Below, one piece after another: positions 33,037 through 41,726 of a stretch of DNA of 64,000 nucleotides (its first letter is position 1; every line of letters begins with the position of its first letter). The translations under genes were made by a program, and so were the position numbers. Where the stretch lies: positions 2,852,001 through 2,916,000 of the forward strand of contig NZ_CP172882.1 in NCBI RefSeq assembly GCF_050529585.1, in the 5' to 3' direction. The notes beneath the pieces are model-generated. The model did not search any database and was not told where the DNA came from. It worked only from the letters and a program-made list of their open reading frames with translations. This DNA comes from Enterococcus_D sp050529585 (lineage in GTDB: Bacteria; Bacillota; Bacilli; Lactobacillales; Enterococcaceae).

Positions 33037-33957
33037 TTACTCAGCAGCTTTTTTTGTATACGCACGAATCGTGTCATATGCAGCGTCTGCGGCCTCTTCA
33101 TAACCTTGATGTCCCCATAATGCCATCGCTTCTGCACCTTCTTCATCATCCGCCATATTCAAGAAGACTGTTTTGATTTCTGATTTCAGCGTATCATCCA
33201 TCGTTGGTTGGACTGCGATCGCATCATTCGGAATATCTCCTTCTGTCAAATACAACACTTTCAATTCAGTAAACAGATCATTATCGGCAAAACTTGATGC
33301 AAATACATTCCGTGCACCTTCAAAAACAAACGCAGCATCCATCTGCCCATTTAAGACTGCTGTGATCTCACTTGGAATATCATTGACTGTTGTCAGCGTC
33401 GCATCTGTCGTCGGATCAACACTCGCATCTTTCATTTCTGCTACTGGATAAATATAGCCACTGGCAGAATTTGGACTTAAGGTCGCTATTTTTTTCCCTT
33501 TTAAATCAGTCAACTTATTGAGCCCACTGTCTGCTCGAACCAAAATCTCACCTTTAAACGTATTGGTTTTCTCTCCTTCAAGGGGGAGTCCTGTCTCTTG
33601 ATCATACTCACCTAATTGCGAAGTCAAAATCGCTTCAGCTGCATCCATATCTTTGGCTTGTACATAGGCCGCTGGAGGCATGATTCCAAGATCTACTTGC
33701 CCTGAACCCATCGCTTCAACAATCGTTGAGTAATCTGTCGCTAGCGTCACTTCAACTTCACGATTTAATTTTTTAGATAAATACGCAGCAAATGGTTTGG
33801 CTTTTGCTTCCATTGTGCCATCATTGTTGGTTGGCACAAATTGAACAACTAATTTCTCATTCTCTGCAGTTTGCTGATCCTTGCCGCTGCTGCAGCCACC
33901 TAAAAGCAACACTAAACCCATCGCAACAAGCCCTTTAGTTAAATTTCGTATGAACAT
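33037..33957 (-). CDS. phnD: PhnD-type substrate-binding lipoprotein
   Basis: A 306-residue lipoprotein: signal peptide with lipobox LLGGC, then a periplasmic-binding-protein-like fold. The segments VQFVPTNNDGTMEAKAKPFAAYLSKKL, EAMGSGQVDLGIMPPAAYVQAK, KKIATLSPNSASGYIYP and ILVRADSGL are typical of PhnD. The ATG at 33957 follows GGAGGGAAATAC; the frame extends 20 codons further without a good start. It captures the phosphorus compound outside the membrane. No C-P lyase, PhnX or PhnW gene is nearby, so phosphonate as substrate is not assured. Confidence 0.88.
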   Translation of the reverse strand: MFIRNLTKGLVAMGLVLLLGGCSSGKDQQTAENEKLVVQFVPTNNDGTMEAKAKPFAAYLSKKLNREVEVTLATDYSTIVEAMGSGQVDLGIMPPAAYVQAKDMDAAEAILTSQLGEYDQETGLPLEGEKTNTFKGEILVRADSGLNKLTDLKGKKIATLSPNSASGYIYPVAEMKDASVDPTTDATLTTVNDIPSEITAVLNGQMDAAFVFEGARNVFASSFADNDLFTELKVLYLTEGDIPNDAIAVQPTMDDTLKSEIKTVFLNMADDEEGAEAMALWGHQGYEEAADAAYDTIRAYTKKAAE

Positions 33958-34145
33958 GTATTTCCCTCCTATTGGTTGACACTTGGTTACCTGTAAATCA
34001 TAGCAATTTTTGTACAAGATGGAAGTGACACATGTCCTATTTTACCTTAAATTTACATACATTTTACATAAAAAAATATTTATCGTTCGTGTTGAGTCTC
34101 CAGAATAACTACGTTATACTAGGGAAAACGACTTAGGAGGTACTT

Positions 34146-34820
34146 ATGATGAAAACAATACAAGACAATCAGCGTCTTTCAACATACATTGAAACCTTCG
34201 ACTTGCAAGATTACATGGACAATGATTTACTGTCGATGGCCACTTTACAGCTATTTGAGAAAGAAGAACATTTGATACGTGCAGAAACCCCATCAGAATA
34301 CCTTTATTTCTTAGTAGAAGGGACGGTGATGGTGTATTCCTTCTCCTCGGATACCCAAACGATTTGTATCGATTATGCCCAACCAGCCGCACCTCTGGGG
34401 GAAGCCTCCTCTCTTTGGGAATTAGTGCCTAAGAGCAGCGTCAAAGCAGCATCTTCTTGTATTTGCGTGTCTATCCCTTTAAAACGTTATCGTGCTACGC
34501 TGCAACAGGATGTTCGGTTTTTACAAACTGTCTGTCAGTTATTAAGTTATCGTTTAAACGCTGGCATCAACTTAGCAAACTCGTTGACGACCCCTGTTGA
34601 AACCCGCTTAGCAAAATTCATGTTAGATAATCAAGAAAACCAGCATTTCACCTTTCAACTGACTACTTGTGCAGCCATTTTAAATGTCAGCTATCGACAT
34701 CTTTTACGAACTGTCACAAATTTTCGTGAAGATAAATTGATTGAAAAAGATAGAAAAGGCTACACCTTATTGAATATCCCCGCGCTAACAGCTTTGGCCG
34801 AAAACCTTAGTTATACATAA
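34146..34820 (+). CDS. Crp/Fnr family regulator (YeiL-like)
   Basis: A 224-residue regulator with an N-terminal cyclic-nucleotide-binding-like beta barrel (EEHLIRAETPSEYLYFLVEGTVMVYS... PLGEASSLWE) and a C-terminal helix-turn-helix (TTCAAILNVSYRHLLRTVTNFREDKLIEKDRKGYTLL). The overall pattern fits the YeiL branch. It is divergent from phnD, 188 bases away, and so is a good candidate regulator of the phn operon. Cys residues at about 77, 97 and 99 could be redox-sensitive, but no iron-sulfur motif is clear. The ATG follows TAGGAGG. Confidence 0.82.
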   Translation: MMKTIQDNQRLSTYIETFDLQDYMDNDLLSMATLQLFEKEEHLIRAETPSEYLYFLVEGTVMVYSFSSDTQTICIDYAQPAAPLGEASSLWELVPKSSVKAASSCICVSIPLKRYRATLQQDVRFLQTVCQLLSYRLNAGINLANSLTTPVETRLAKFMLDNQENQHFTFQLTTCAAILNVSYRHLLRTVTNFREDKLIEKDRKGYTLLNIPALTALAENLSYT

Positions 34821-34821
34821 A

Positions 34822-34900
34822 TAAGCCGACCGCGATATAGACTGCTACCAACACTTGATTCGTAGCCAGTCAACACCGCAGTCGACTTTTATTTTATGCC
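34822..34900. terminator. Probable bidirectional terminator between the Crp and TetR genes
   Basis: GCCGAC.GCG near 34825 pairs with CGC.GTCGAC near 34878, with an inner GACTGCTAC/GTAGCCAGTC stem, and T-rich flanks. The convergent genes share it. Confidence 0.55.
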
Positions 34901-34972
34901 CACATAAAAAAACAGTCAGCATCTGTGCATATCTTTATGTCTGTTCAAACGTCCTTGCTACACGCCTGCTTT

Positions 34973-35560
34973 TCACCCTTGTATCCCAAACTTCAACCAA
35001 TTGACTTTGTACTCAAAATCTTGGAGCAATGCTTCCGCCGTCCATTGATTGGCATAGGCATCCGTCAAACTATCAATAACCAACTTCATAGAGAAATACA
35101 AGAAGCTCATCGCTTCGGCTTCCCCATTGATGTTGAAATGATTGGCAGATAATATTTTTTGCCAAGCCTCAGCACCATGGGGTTCTGCACTGCGATAGGA
35201 AAATAAATAACTGTTTTGTGTCAAGAGTTGTAATTCTTTGTAGGCATCAGAGGAATGCTCATATGCCAAAGCTTCCGTTAAAAAAACAGCCAAACCTGCA
35301 AAGAAATCATCATGGTGTTGCCCGATTCTTTGTAAAATACGGCCATGAATCTTGTTGGCAGCATCTTTGATCAAATAATCGTAGGCATCATTTAGATCTT
35401 CAAAATACTTATAAAAAATTCCCCGTGACATCTGCAAATCATGCACGATCTCACTGACTTTCACTTGACTCAATGGTTGTTTGGCAAAGACTTGCAGCAA
35501 TACACTGCGGACGAACGCTTTTTTTTCTGGGGGCAAATGATGAAAGGTCGATTTTGGCAT
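34973..35560 (-). CDS. TetR/AcrR family regulator
   Basis: A 195-residue regulator with an N-terminal TetR helix-turn-helix (KKAFVRSVLLQVFAKQPLSQVKVSEIVHDLQMSRGIFYKYFEDLNDAYDYLI, residues 13-64; the recognition helix contains SRGIFYKYF). The C-terminal ligand domain is unlike known families. It is divergent from a two-gene ABC exporter, and a perfect 10-bp-arm palindrome lies in the shared promoter region. It is therefore most likely the repressor of itself and of that exporter. Confidence 0.88.
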   Translation of the reverse strand: MPKSTFHHLPPEKKAFVRSVLLQVFAKQPLSQVKVSEIVHDLQMSRGIFYKYFEDLNDAYDYLIKDAANKIHGRILQRIGQHHDDFFAGLAVFLTEALAYEHSSDAYKELQLLTQNSYLFSYRSAEPHGAEAWQKILSANHFNINGEAEAMSFLYFSMKLVIDSLTDAYANQWTAEALLQDFEYKVNWLKFGIQG

Positions 35561-35615
35561 ACTGTTGACCTCCTATTTCGTTTTTTAAAATTATAGCACA
35601 AAAAAAGAAAACAAA

Positions 35616-35638
35616 TACGGTGACAAAGTGTCACCGTA
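35616..35638. promoter_or_regulatory. TetR operator palindrome
   Basis: TACGGTGACA (35616-35625), a 3-base centre AAG, and TGTCACCGTA (35629-35638) form a perfect inverted repeat. It lies 35 bases before the ABC permease start and 56 bases before the tetR start. Confidence 0.85.
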
Positions 35639-35672
35639 GGTGTATGATACATTTTGAAAGGAGAGATCAACT

Positions 35673-36767
35673 ATGTATCTAGCGTGGAAAGAAATACGCT
35701 ATGCCAAGTTACGGTATAGTTTGATCATTGGCATCATGCTCCTCGTGGCGTATGTTGTCTTTATGTTATCAGGACTAGCGAATGGTTTATCAGATGGCCA
35801 TAAGAAAGCAGTCAGTGATTGGGGGGCATCTTCGATCATTTTATCAGAGGATAGCAACAAGGTTGCCAGCGCATCGATTCTCACACAAGGCGACTTGGAT
35901 CGTGTTACAGCAAAAGACAAAGCTGCCGTTGGTATCACTGCCTCGGCGATTTCTCATAAAAACGATTCCGGTAAAACCAATATTTCAATTTTTGGCGCCA
36001 AGCCAAATAGTTTTGTTGTACCAAAAATCATCGATGGACGTATCTATCAAGCGGACAACGAAATCATTGTCTCTGAAAATTTACTGACAGATGATTTCAA
36101 CCTAGGGGATCAAGTCCTTTTAGGCAGCAGCGATGACGTCTTTACGATCGTAGGAATCACCAAAGCAACAACATACAGCGTGGTGCCGGTTCTTTACCTC
36201 AATCTGGATGCCTATGCCCAACTAAAATATGGTGGTCAATCATCCACTGAAGATAGTCAAAAACCAATCACATTGATTGCCACAAAATCGGACACTTCAG
36301 CGATTACCCTTAAAAATGAGGATGAAACAACCAAATTAACTGCGCTGAGCATGAATGATTTCATTCAAAATCTACCTGGCTATGCCGCAGAAAAATTAAC
36401 TTTGAATGCGATGATCTACTTCTTATTCATTGTTGTCGCAGCAGTTATTGGTATCTTTTTGTATGTGATGACTCTGCAAAAAACCACTCTTTTTGGCATC
36501 TTGAAGGCCCAAGGCGTGGCCACAAGCTACTTGGTACGTTCCATCATTGGGCAATCCTTGATCGTCAGTATGGCAGGGGTTGTACTGGCCTACCTGCTAA
36601 GCTATTTGACGCGTTTTGTGTTACCTGCAGCGATGCCTTTCACAGTCGATATGGCACAATGGACACTCTACGGCGTGATATTGATTCTCGTATCGATGAT
36701 TGGCAGTCTTTTTTCCATTCGAACCGTGACAAAAGTTGACCCCATAACAGCGATAGGAGGCGAATAA
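35673..36767 (+). CDS. ABC transporter permease, FtsX/MacB-like
   Basis: A 364-residue permease with one span near residues 17-35, a large extracellular domain (about 40-240) and three C-terminal spans. This is the four-span FtsX-like (MacB) topology. The first segment MYLAWKEIRYAKLRYSLIIGIMLLVAYVVFMLSGLANGLSDG and the C-terminal RTVTKVDPITAIGGE are family traits. It works with the ATPase that starts 1 base after its stop. Such pairs export lipids, peptides or toxic compounds. TetR control suggests induction by a small hydrophobic ligand. Confidence 0.87.
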   Translation: MYLAWKEIRYAKLRYSLIIGIMLLVAYVVFMLSGLANGLSDGHKKAVSDWGASSIILSEDSNKVASASILTQGDLDRVTAKDKAAVGITASAISHKNDSGKTNISIFGAKPNSFVVPKIIDGRIYQADNEIIVSENLLTDDFNLGDQVLLGSSDDVFTIVGITKATTYSVVPVLYLNLDAYAQLKYGGQSSTEDSQKPITLIATKSDTSAITLKNEDETTKLTALSMNDFIQNLPGYAAEKLTLNAMIYFLFIVVAAVIGIFLYVMTLQKTTLFGILKAQGVATSYLVRSIIGQSLIVSMAGVVLAYLLSYLTRFVLPAAMPFTVDMAQWTLYGVILILVSMIGSLFSIRTVTKVDPITAIGGE

Positions 36768-36768
36768 G

Positions 36769-37440
36769 ATGACAACAGTCTTATCTATGCATGGCATTAT
36801 CAAACGCTTCGGCACAGGACATACTGAAGTCACAGCTTTAAAAGGCATTGACTTTGAGGTCCAAGCGGGTGAGTTTATTAGTATCGTCGGTCCTTCTGGT
36901 TCAGGGAAAAGTACCTTCTTGACGATAGCAGGCGGATTGCAAAACCCAACAGCGGGCACGATCACGATCGGCAAACGCGCCTTTACCGATTTGTCAGGAA
37001 CACAACGATCAAAAGCCCGATTTGAAGAAATCGGTTTTATCTTGCAAAGCGCAAATTTGGTGCCCTTTTTAACCGTCCGAGAACAGTTCGTTTTTGTCGA
37101 TAAACTAAACAAAAGTCACGAAGAAGCCAAAACCGCAGACTTGCTTCGCTCTCTTGATATTTGGGCGCTAAGAGATAAATTTCCCAAAGAACTTTCTGGG
37201 GGCGAACGGCAGCGGGTTGCGATTGCCCGAGCACTATGCAACGATCCTGCCATCATCTTGGCAGATGAACCGACAGCAAGTTTAGACTCCGACCACGCCT
37301 TTGAAGTCGTTCAGTTGTTGGCTAAAGAGGCTCATGAAAAGCAAAAAGCGATCATCATGGTCACCCATGACCCCCGGATGACCCAATGGAGTGATCGAAT
37401 TTATCGGATGAAAGATGGTTTGCTGCAAGAAGAAGCATAG
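36769..37440 (+). CDS. ABC transporter ATP-binding protein, LolD/MacB-like
   Basis: A 223-residue ATPase with Walker A GPSGSGKST near residue 42, Q-loop FILQSANLVPFLTVREQ, signature LSGGERQRVAIARAL, Walker B PAIILADEPTASLDSD and switch VTHDPRM. Partner of the FtsX-like permease. The operon ends at a bidirectional terminator. Confidence 0.92.
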   Translation: MTTVLSMHGIIKRFGTGHTEVTALKGIDFEVQAGEFISIVGPSGSGKSTFLTIAGGLQNPTAGTITIGKRAFTDLSGTQRSKARFEEIGFILQSANLVPFLTVREQFVFVDKLNKSHEEAKTADLLRSLDIWALRDKFPKELSGGERQRVAIARALCNDPAIILADEPTASLDSDHAFEVVQLLAKEAHEKQKAIIMVTHDPRMTQWSDRIYRMKDGLLQEEA

Positions 37441-37466
37441 TTTTATGGCGCACGATTCCCTATACA

Positions 37467-37520
37467 GCAAAACTGCCGCAAAAAGAATTTGTATCCTCTT
37501 TTTGCAGCAGTTTTGTTTTA
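37467..37520. terminator. Bidirectional terminator between the ABC exporter and bglP
   Basis: CAAAACTGC pairs with GCAGTTTTG, with an inner GCAAAAAGA/TCTTTTTGC stem and T-rich flanks on both strands. Confidence 0.85.
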
Positions 37521-39386
37521 TTTCACGATTGCCAAGAAATCTTCTCCATGCAATACATCACTTTGATTCATGTCTAATACATCTAAATAGTTGGGGGTAT
37601 TGGTGACAACAATGGGGGTTACGGTTGAAAAACCTGCATTTTTGATGACATCTAAATCAAACTTCACCAATAAATCACCACGTTTGACTTGATCATCTTG
37701 TTTAACGAACGTATCAAATCCTTTGCCTTCCAACTCAACTGTATCCATTCCAATGTGCATCAAGATTTCCGCACCATCTGTGGTCGTTAAGCCAACTGCA
37801 TGGCCTGTTGGGAATAGTGTCGTGATCGTACCATCCGCGGGTGCATATAATGCGCCGACAGCAGGTTCGATCGCTACCCCTTTACCCAGTGCACCGGATG
37901 AAAAAACTTGATCTTTCACTTCAGCTAAGGGCACGATTTTCCCTTCTAACGGACTACTCAAGACGATTCGTTCGGCACTGTTGGTTGTCATTGGTGTTGC
38001 GGGTGCATCTGATGTTTTGGCTGGCACCATTTCTGGTTTGTCTTCAAAGCGTAACACAAAGGTCAAGACAAAGGCTGCGATAAACGCAATCGCCGTACCG
38101 ATCGATGCAGCGATCAAACCACTTAAATCTTTGGTATCTTGAGGAATGAATGAAGGTAAGCTCAAGACACTGACTAACCCAAACGTATAGTTTTGCACCT
38201 GACTAAAACCAATAAATGCGCCACCGATCGCACCACTGATACAAGCAGCAATAAATGGTTTTTTCAATGGCAAGGTCACCCCATAAACGGTTGGTTCCGT
38301 GATCCCGAAGAATGCCGTGATCGTTGATGATAATGCCAATCCTTTTAATTTCACATTCTTAGTCATAAAGAAGACTGCCAAGGCCGCACCGCCTTGTGAC
38401 ACAACAGCTGGCAACAACATGGGCACCATTGTATCCACACCGCTTTGACTTAAATTCAACAACATGATCGGCACAAAACCCCAATGCATGCCGAACATCA
38501 CAAATACTTGCCATAATCCTCCCATGACAGCCCCTGCCACCAGTGGACTAAAGTCATAGATACCTGAATAGGCACTGCCCAAAAGATTACCAAGAATCGT
38601 ACCCAATGGGCCAACAACGATAAAGGTCAACGGGGCCATGATCAAGAAAACGGCCAATGGTACACAAATGATCTGCAAGAAACTAGGAATCACTTTTTTA
38701 AAGAAACGTTCAACATAGCTTTGCAGGAATACCGCCAAGATGATCGGAATCACAGATGATGTATATGCACTTGCTCCAATAATCACAGGAATACCAAAGA
38801 AGTGCAATGTTTGCCCAGCTAAGGCCGTGATATTTGGATGGACCAAGGCCATTCCTAAAGAAACGGCCAAAAATTCATTGGTTTTGAATTTCTTAGCGGC
38901 TGTAAAAGCTAACATAACTGGTAAATAAGTGAACAAGCCATCGGCAATCGCATATAAGACGGTGTATACACCAGACTCAGCGGTCAGCCAATTCAAGGTC
39001 AATGCCAAGGTCAGGAAACCTTTCAAGACCCCGGCTCCTGCCATCGCGCCTAAAAACGGCGTAAAAATAGATGAAATAATATCGATCAGCTGATTGAATA
39101 TGTTGCCCTTTTCACCTGTAGCTTCAGCGGCACCATCAAAATTTGCTACCCCATTTAGTTCACGGTAAACATCACTGACATGACTACCAATCACCACTTG
39201 ATACTGGCCGCCGCTTTGGACAACTTGAATCACATCATCGTCTTGATTCAAACCTGCTGTATCTGCTTTTTCTTCATCTTTCAATTTAAACCGCAATCGA
39301 GTGGCACAGTGGACCACACTATTGACATTTTCTTTGCCGCCGACTGCCGCTAATACGCGTTCAGCGATTTCTTTGTTTGTACTCAT
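37518..39386 (-). CDS. bglP: PTS beta-glucoside-specific enzyme IIBCA (BglP)
   Basis: A 622-residue fused PTS permease. Order: IIB (residues 1-90, with the phosphocysteine in VVHCATRLRF), membrane IIC (about 100-450, with the GITEPTVYGVTLP motif) and C-terminal glucose-type IIA (about 470-622, with the HxGxDTVELEGKGF segment; the active His is in ILMHIGMDT). It imports and phosphorylates aryl-beta-glucosides. It is the second gene of bglG-bglP; a RAT/terminator lies between them. No phospho-beta-glucosidase gene follows, so the hydrolase must be elsewhere, possibly the GH1 gene at 28.3 kb. The ATG at 39386 follows AAGGAG. Confidence 0.92.
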   Translation of the reverse strand: MSTNKEIAERVLAAVGGKENVNSVVHCATRLRFKLKDEEKADTAGLNQDDDVIQVVQSGGQYQVVIGSHVSDVYRELNGVANFDGAAEATGEKGNIFNQLIDIISSIFTPFLGAMAGAGVLKGFLTLALTLNWLTAESGVYTVLYAIADGLFTYLPVMLAFTAAKKFKTNEFLAVSLGMALVHPNITALAGQTLHFFGIPVIIGASAYTSSVIPIILAVFLQSYVERFFKKVIPSFLQIICVPLAVFLIMAPLTFIVVGPLGTILGNLLGSAYSGIYDFSPLVAGAVMGGLWQVFVMFGMHWGFVPIMLLNLSQSGVDTMVPMLLPAVVSQGGAALAVFFMTKNVKLKGLALSSTITAFFGITEPTVYGVTLPLKKPFIAACISGAIGGAFIGFSQVQNYTFGLVSVLSLPSFIPQDTKDLSGLIAASIGTAIAFIAAFVLTFVLRFEDKPEMVPAKTSDAPATPMTTNSAERIVLSSPLEGKIVPLAEVKDQVFSSGALGKGVAIEPAVGALYAPADGTITTLFPTGHAVGLTTTDGAEILMHIGMDTVELEGKGFDTFVKQDDQVKRGDLLVKFDLDVIKNAGFSTVTPIVVTNTPNYLDVLDMNQSDVLHGEDFLAIVK

Positions 39387-39407
39387 TTTCAACACTCCTT
39401 TTTTTGT

Positions 39408-39505
39408 ATAAAAAAACCCAGATTGAAAAAACGACCATCAGCAAATAAACACTACTGACTGTTGTCTTTTCAATCTGGGTCTTGCCTGCCGAACAGTAAC
39501 AATCC
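39408..39505 (-). promoter_or_regulatory. RAT antiterminator site and terminator upstream of bglP
   Basis: On the minus strand GGATTGTTACTGTTCGGCAG begins the LicT/BglG-type RAT (39505 to about 39477). Its 3' part overlaps the first arm of a long terminator, CCCAGATTG with CAATCTGGG, followed by seven T. Binding of phospho-regulated BglG to the RAT would block the terminator and allow bglP expression. Confidence 0.9.
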
Positions 39506-39524
39506 GTTAACGATTGAATGTAAA

Positions 39525-40364
39525 TTATTTTTGATCGTTGACCACGCGTTCGATGTGGATCGTCAAATAGATCATTTCTGATTCACCGATCGACTTCTCA
39601 TAGGTCTTGATCAAATACGCGTTGATACGCTGTACCGTTTGAAATGCTTTCGGGTACTTTGATTGCACAAGTGCAAATAAAAATTCATCTTTTTCACTAG
39701 ACAATTCATCACTTAAATAACGTTGCGCAAAATACTGCAAATGGGTGGTGATCCGCTGGTAATTCAACGAGTCGGGATTAAAGACCCGTCCATAAAAACG
39801 GCTGATGATCGCCAACACGTCCCGTACGATCTCAACAGCTTGCATCGTTGTTTCCATTGTACCGTTTGCTTGCTCACTATTCACGATATGGAAAGCAATA
39901 AATCCTATTTCGGTTTCTGGTAACGCGACCTCAAAAACTTCTTCAAAATACGCAATCGCTTTTGCGGCCACCGCATATTCTTTTGGATAAAACTTGCGTG
40001 TCTCGAACAAGAGTGGGTTAGGAATTTCAATTCCTTCTTTGGCCCGAACCAGGGCATAATGGATATGATCCGTTAAAGTCAAGTAAATGTTTGGCGACAA
40101 TTCCACTCCCAAGGCAGCCTCCGCATCATCCACCACTTGCTTGACTGCTTCAACTTCTTCTATGGGGATATCAGAAAACAATTGCTGAAACTGATTTGCA
40201 GTAAAGGTATCCTTTAAGATAAATTCTTTTTCCACAAAAGCTGTATCAACTGGGTCACCCACTTTTTTCTTAAAAGCGATGCCTCGTCCCATATAAATGA
40301 CTTCCTGGCCAGCATCATTTGTCGAGATCACGACATTATTATTCAAGATTTTCCCAATAACCAT
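39525..40364 (-). CDS. bglG: Transcription antiterminator BglG/LicT
   Basis: A 279-residue antiterminator with an N-terminal RNA-binding CAT domain (residues 1-55, KILNNNVVISTNDAGQEVIYMGRGIAFKKKVGD) and two PRD domains. The PRD histidines are visible in LTDHIHYAL and FIAFHIVN (PRD1) and RITTHLQYFAQRYL and LTIHIERV (PRD2), which receive phosphate from HPr or BglP. It is the first gene of the operon and is flanked on both sides by RAT/terminator elements, so it autoregulates. Confidence 0.94.
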   Translation of the reverse strand: MVIGKILNNNVVISTNDAGQEVIYMGRGIAFKKKVGDPVDTAFVEKEFILKDTFTANQFQQLFSDIPIEEVEAVKQVVDDAEAALGVELSPNIYLTLTDHIHYALVRAKEGIEIPNPLLFETRKFYPKEYAVAAKAIAYFEEVFEVALPETEIGFIAFHIVNSEQANGTMETTMQAVEIVRDVLAIISRFYGRVFNPDSLNYQRITTHLQYFAQRYLSDELSSEKDEFLFALVQSKYPKAFQTVQRINAYLIKTYEKSIGESEMIYLTIHIERVVNDQK

Positions 40365-40390
40365 CGTTTTCCCTCACTCCAAAATAAAAA

Positions 40391-40457
40391 AACCTAGAAT
40401 TTCCCCATCAGTGCACTACGGTCAATTCTGGTTTTGCCTGCCGAACAGTAACAATCC
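40391..40457 (-). promoter_or_regulatory. RAT antiterminator site and terminator upstream of bglG
   Basis: On the minus strand the RAT (40457-40430, GGATTGTTACTGTTCGGCAG then GCAAAACC) overlaps a terminator, CCAGAATT with AATTCTAGG, plus seven T. The first 20 bases are identical to the RAT before bglP. Confidence 0.9.
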
Positions 40458-40471
40458 TTGTAACTGAAAGA

Positions 40472-40500
40472 ATAATAACACACACATTTGTCAGATGCAA
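40472..40500 (-). promoter_or_regulatory. Promoter of the bglG-bglP operon
   Basis: On the minus strand TTGCAT (40500-40495), 17-base spacer, TATTAT (40477-40472). Transcription starts just before the first RAT. Confidence 0.8.
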
Positions 40501-40610
40501 CCCTTTTCAAAAACAAAATCTTTCACTCATCTTATGACTGTTATCCAACTAGACCAATCGCCTTAAAAAATGAATCATTTCTATAAACTTCTTTGTTTTT
40601 TAATAAAAAG

Positions 40611-40646
40611 AAAGATGGAACAAACGTCTGCACGCTCGTTCCATCT
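40611..40646 (-). terminator. Terminator after rarD
   Basis: On the minus strand GATGGAACGAGC pairs imperfectly with GTTTGTTCCATC, followed by TTTCTTTTT. Confidence 0.75.
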
Positions 40647-41553
40647 ACAGGTTTGACTTTTTAGCAGTATCCATTCGCCGCTCTTTGATTGCCCCTCCAA
40701 GAGTACCATAAGTAAAAACAGCGATACCTAACCAGATAAAGGCAAATGCAGAAAATTGTGCTAAGGTATACGTTTCGTGGAAAAGAAAAACCGCCAGAAG
40801 CAACATGATCGTAGGATTGATATATTGAATAAACCCTAATGTAATATAAGAAATACTTTTGGCAGCTTCCGCAAACAGCAGCAATGGAATCGCTGTTACA
40901 ATCCCAGCACCAGCTAGCAATATATTTGTTTGTACTGCATAATCCATAAACCCAACACTAGAAAAAACAAGCACATACACCAGTGCAAAAGGCAAAATAA
41001 TCCCCGTCTCTACTGTCAAACCTGTCACAGAACTAATTGGAATACGGCGTTTGATCAGGCCGTACGTACTAAAAGAAAATGCCATGATCAATGACGCATA
41101 CGGAATACTGCCTGTTTGGATCGATAGCATGACTACACCGATACTGGCCAAAATACAAGCAATGATACCGAAACGACGCAAACGTTCCTTCAAAAACAGC
41201 GTCGCGAGTAAAACATTGACCAACGGATTGATATAATACCCTAAACTGGCTTGCATGACATGCCCTGTGCTGACGGCAAAAATGAAGGTAAACCAATTGA
41301 TGGAAATCAGCACAGAAGCGCATACGATCAAGCCAGCGAAAATCTTGTTGTCCCATAATATGCGTAACTCATTCATGAACTGCTTATATTTACCTGTGAT
41401 CAAAATAAAGAGCATCATAAACACAAATGACCACAAAATACGATAACACATCGTAGCTAGCGGGGAAACACCAACGATCAACTTCCAATATAAGGTGATC
41501 AGCCCCCATAAGACATACGCCGACAACCCATAATATATTCCTTTATTTTTCAT
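40645..41553 (-). CDS. rarD: RarD-type EamA family transporter
   Basis: A 302-residue integral membrane protein of the drug/metabolite transporter superfamily with about 10 spans, beginning MKNKGIYYGLSAYVLWGLITLYWK, the RarD signature. Substrate not known; chloramphenicol-sensitivity annotations for RarD are not well supported. I prefer the ATG at 41553 because it matches the normal RarD N-terminus, although the ribosome binding site is weak; an in-frame TTG at 41583 is possible. Confidence 0.83.
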   Translation of the reverse strand: MKNKGIYYGLSAYVLWGLITLYWKLIVGVSPLATMCYRILWSFVFMMLFILITGKYKQFMNELRILWDNKIFAGLIVCASVLISINWFTFIFAVSTGHVMQASLGYYINPLVNVLLATLFLKERLRRFGIIACILASIGVVMLSIQTGSIPYASLIMAFSFSTYGLIKRRIPISSVTGLTVETGIILPFALVYVLVFSSVGFMDYAVQTNILLAGAGIVTAIPLLLFAEAAKSISYITLGFIQYINPTIMLLLAVFLFHETYTLAQFSAFAFIWLGIAVFTYGTLGGAIKERRMDTAKKSNL

Positions 41554-41667
41554 TTGATTTTTGCTTTTTCTGATGATCGACAACCAATCGATCAGGAGAA
41601 AAATACGCCTCCTCTTGTATAAGTTATCTTATTATAGCGGAAATCCCGACATTTCATATCCTTTTCA

Positions 41668-41709
41668 GAAAAAAAGACGAAGAAAGCAGCAACTTTCTTC
41701 GTCTTTTTC
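41668..41709 (-). terminator. Terminator after the MFS exporter gene
   Basis: AGACGAAGAAAG (41675-41686) pairs with CTTTCTTCGTCT (41693-41704); seven T follow on the minus strand. Confidence 0.9.
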
Positions 41710-41726
41710 ATTTTTTTCTACGCTCT

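Noticed and set aside
36621..37112. Open frame of 163 residues on the minus strand opposite the ABC exporter genes
   Set aside because: Lies across the permease/ATPase junction, where both sense genes have full motif sets; no ribosome binding site.
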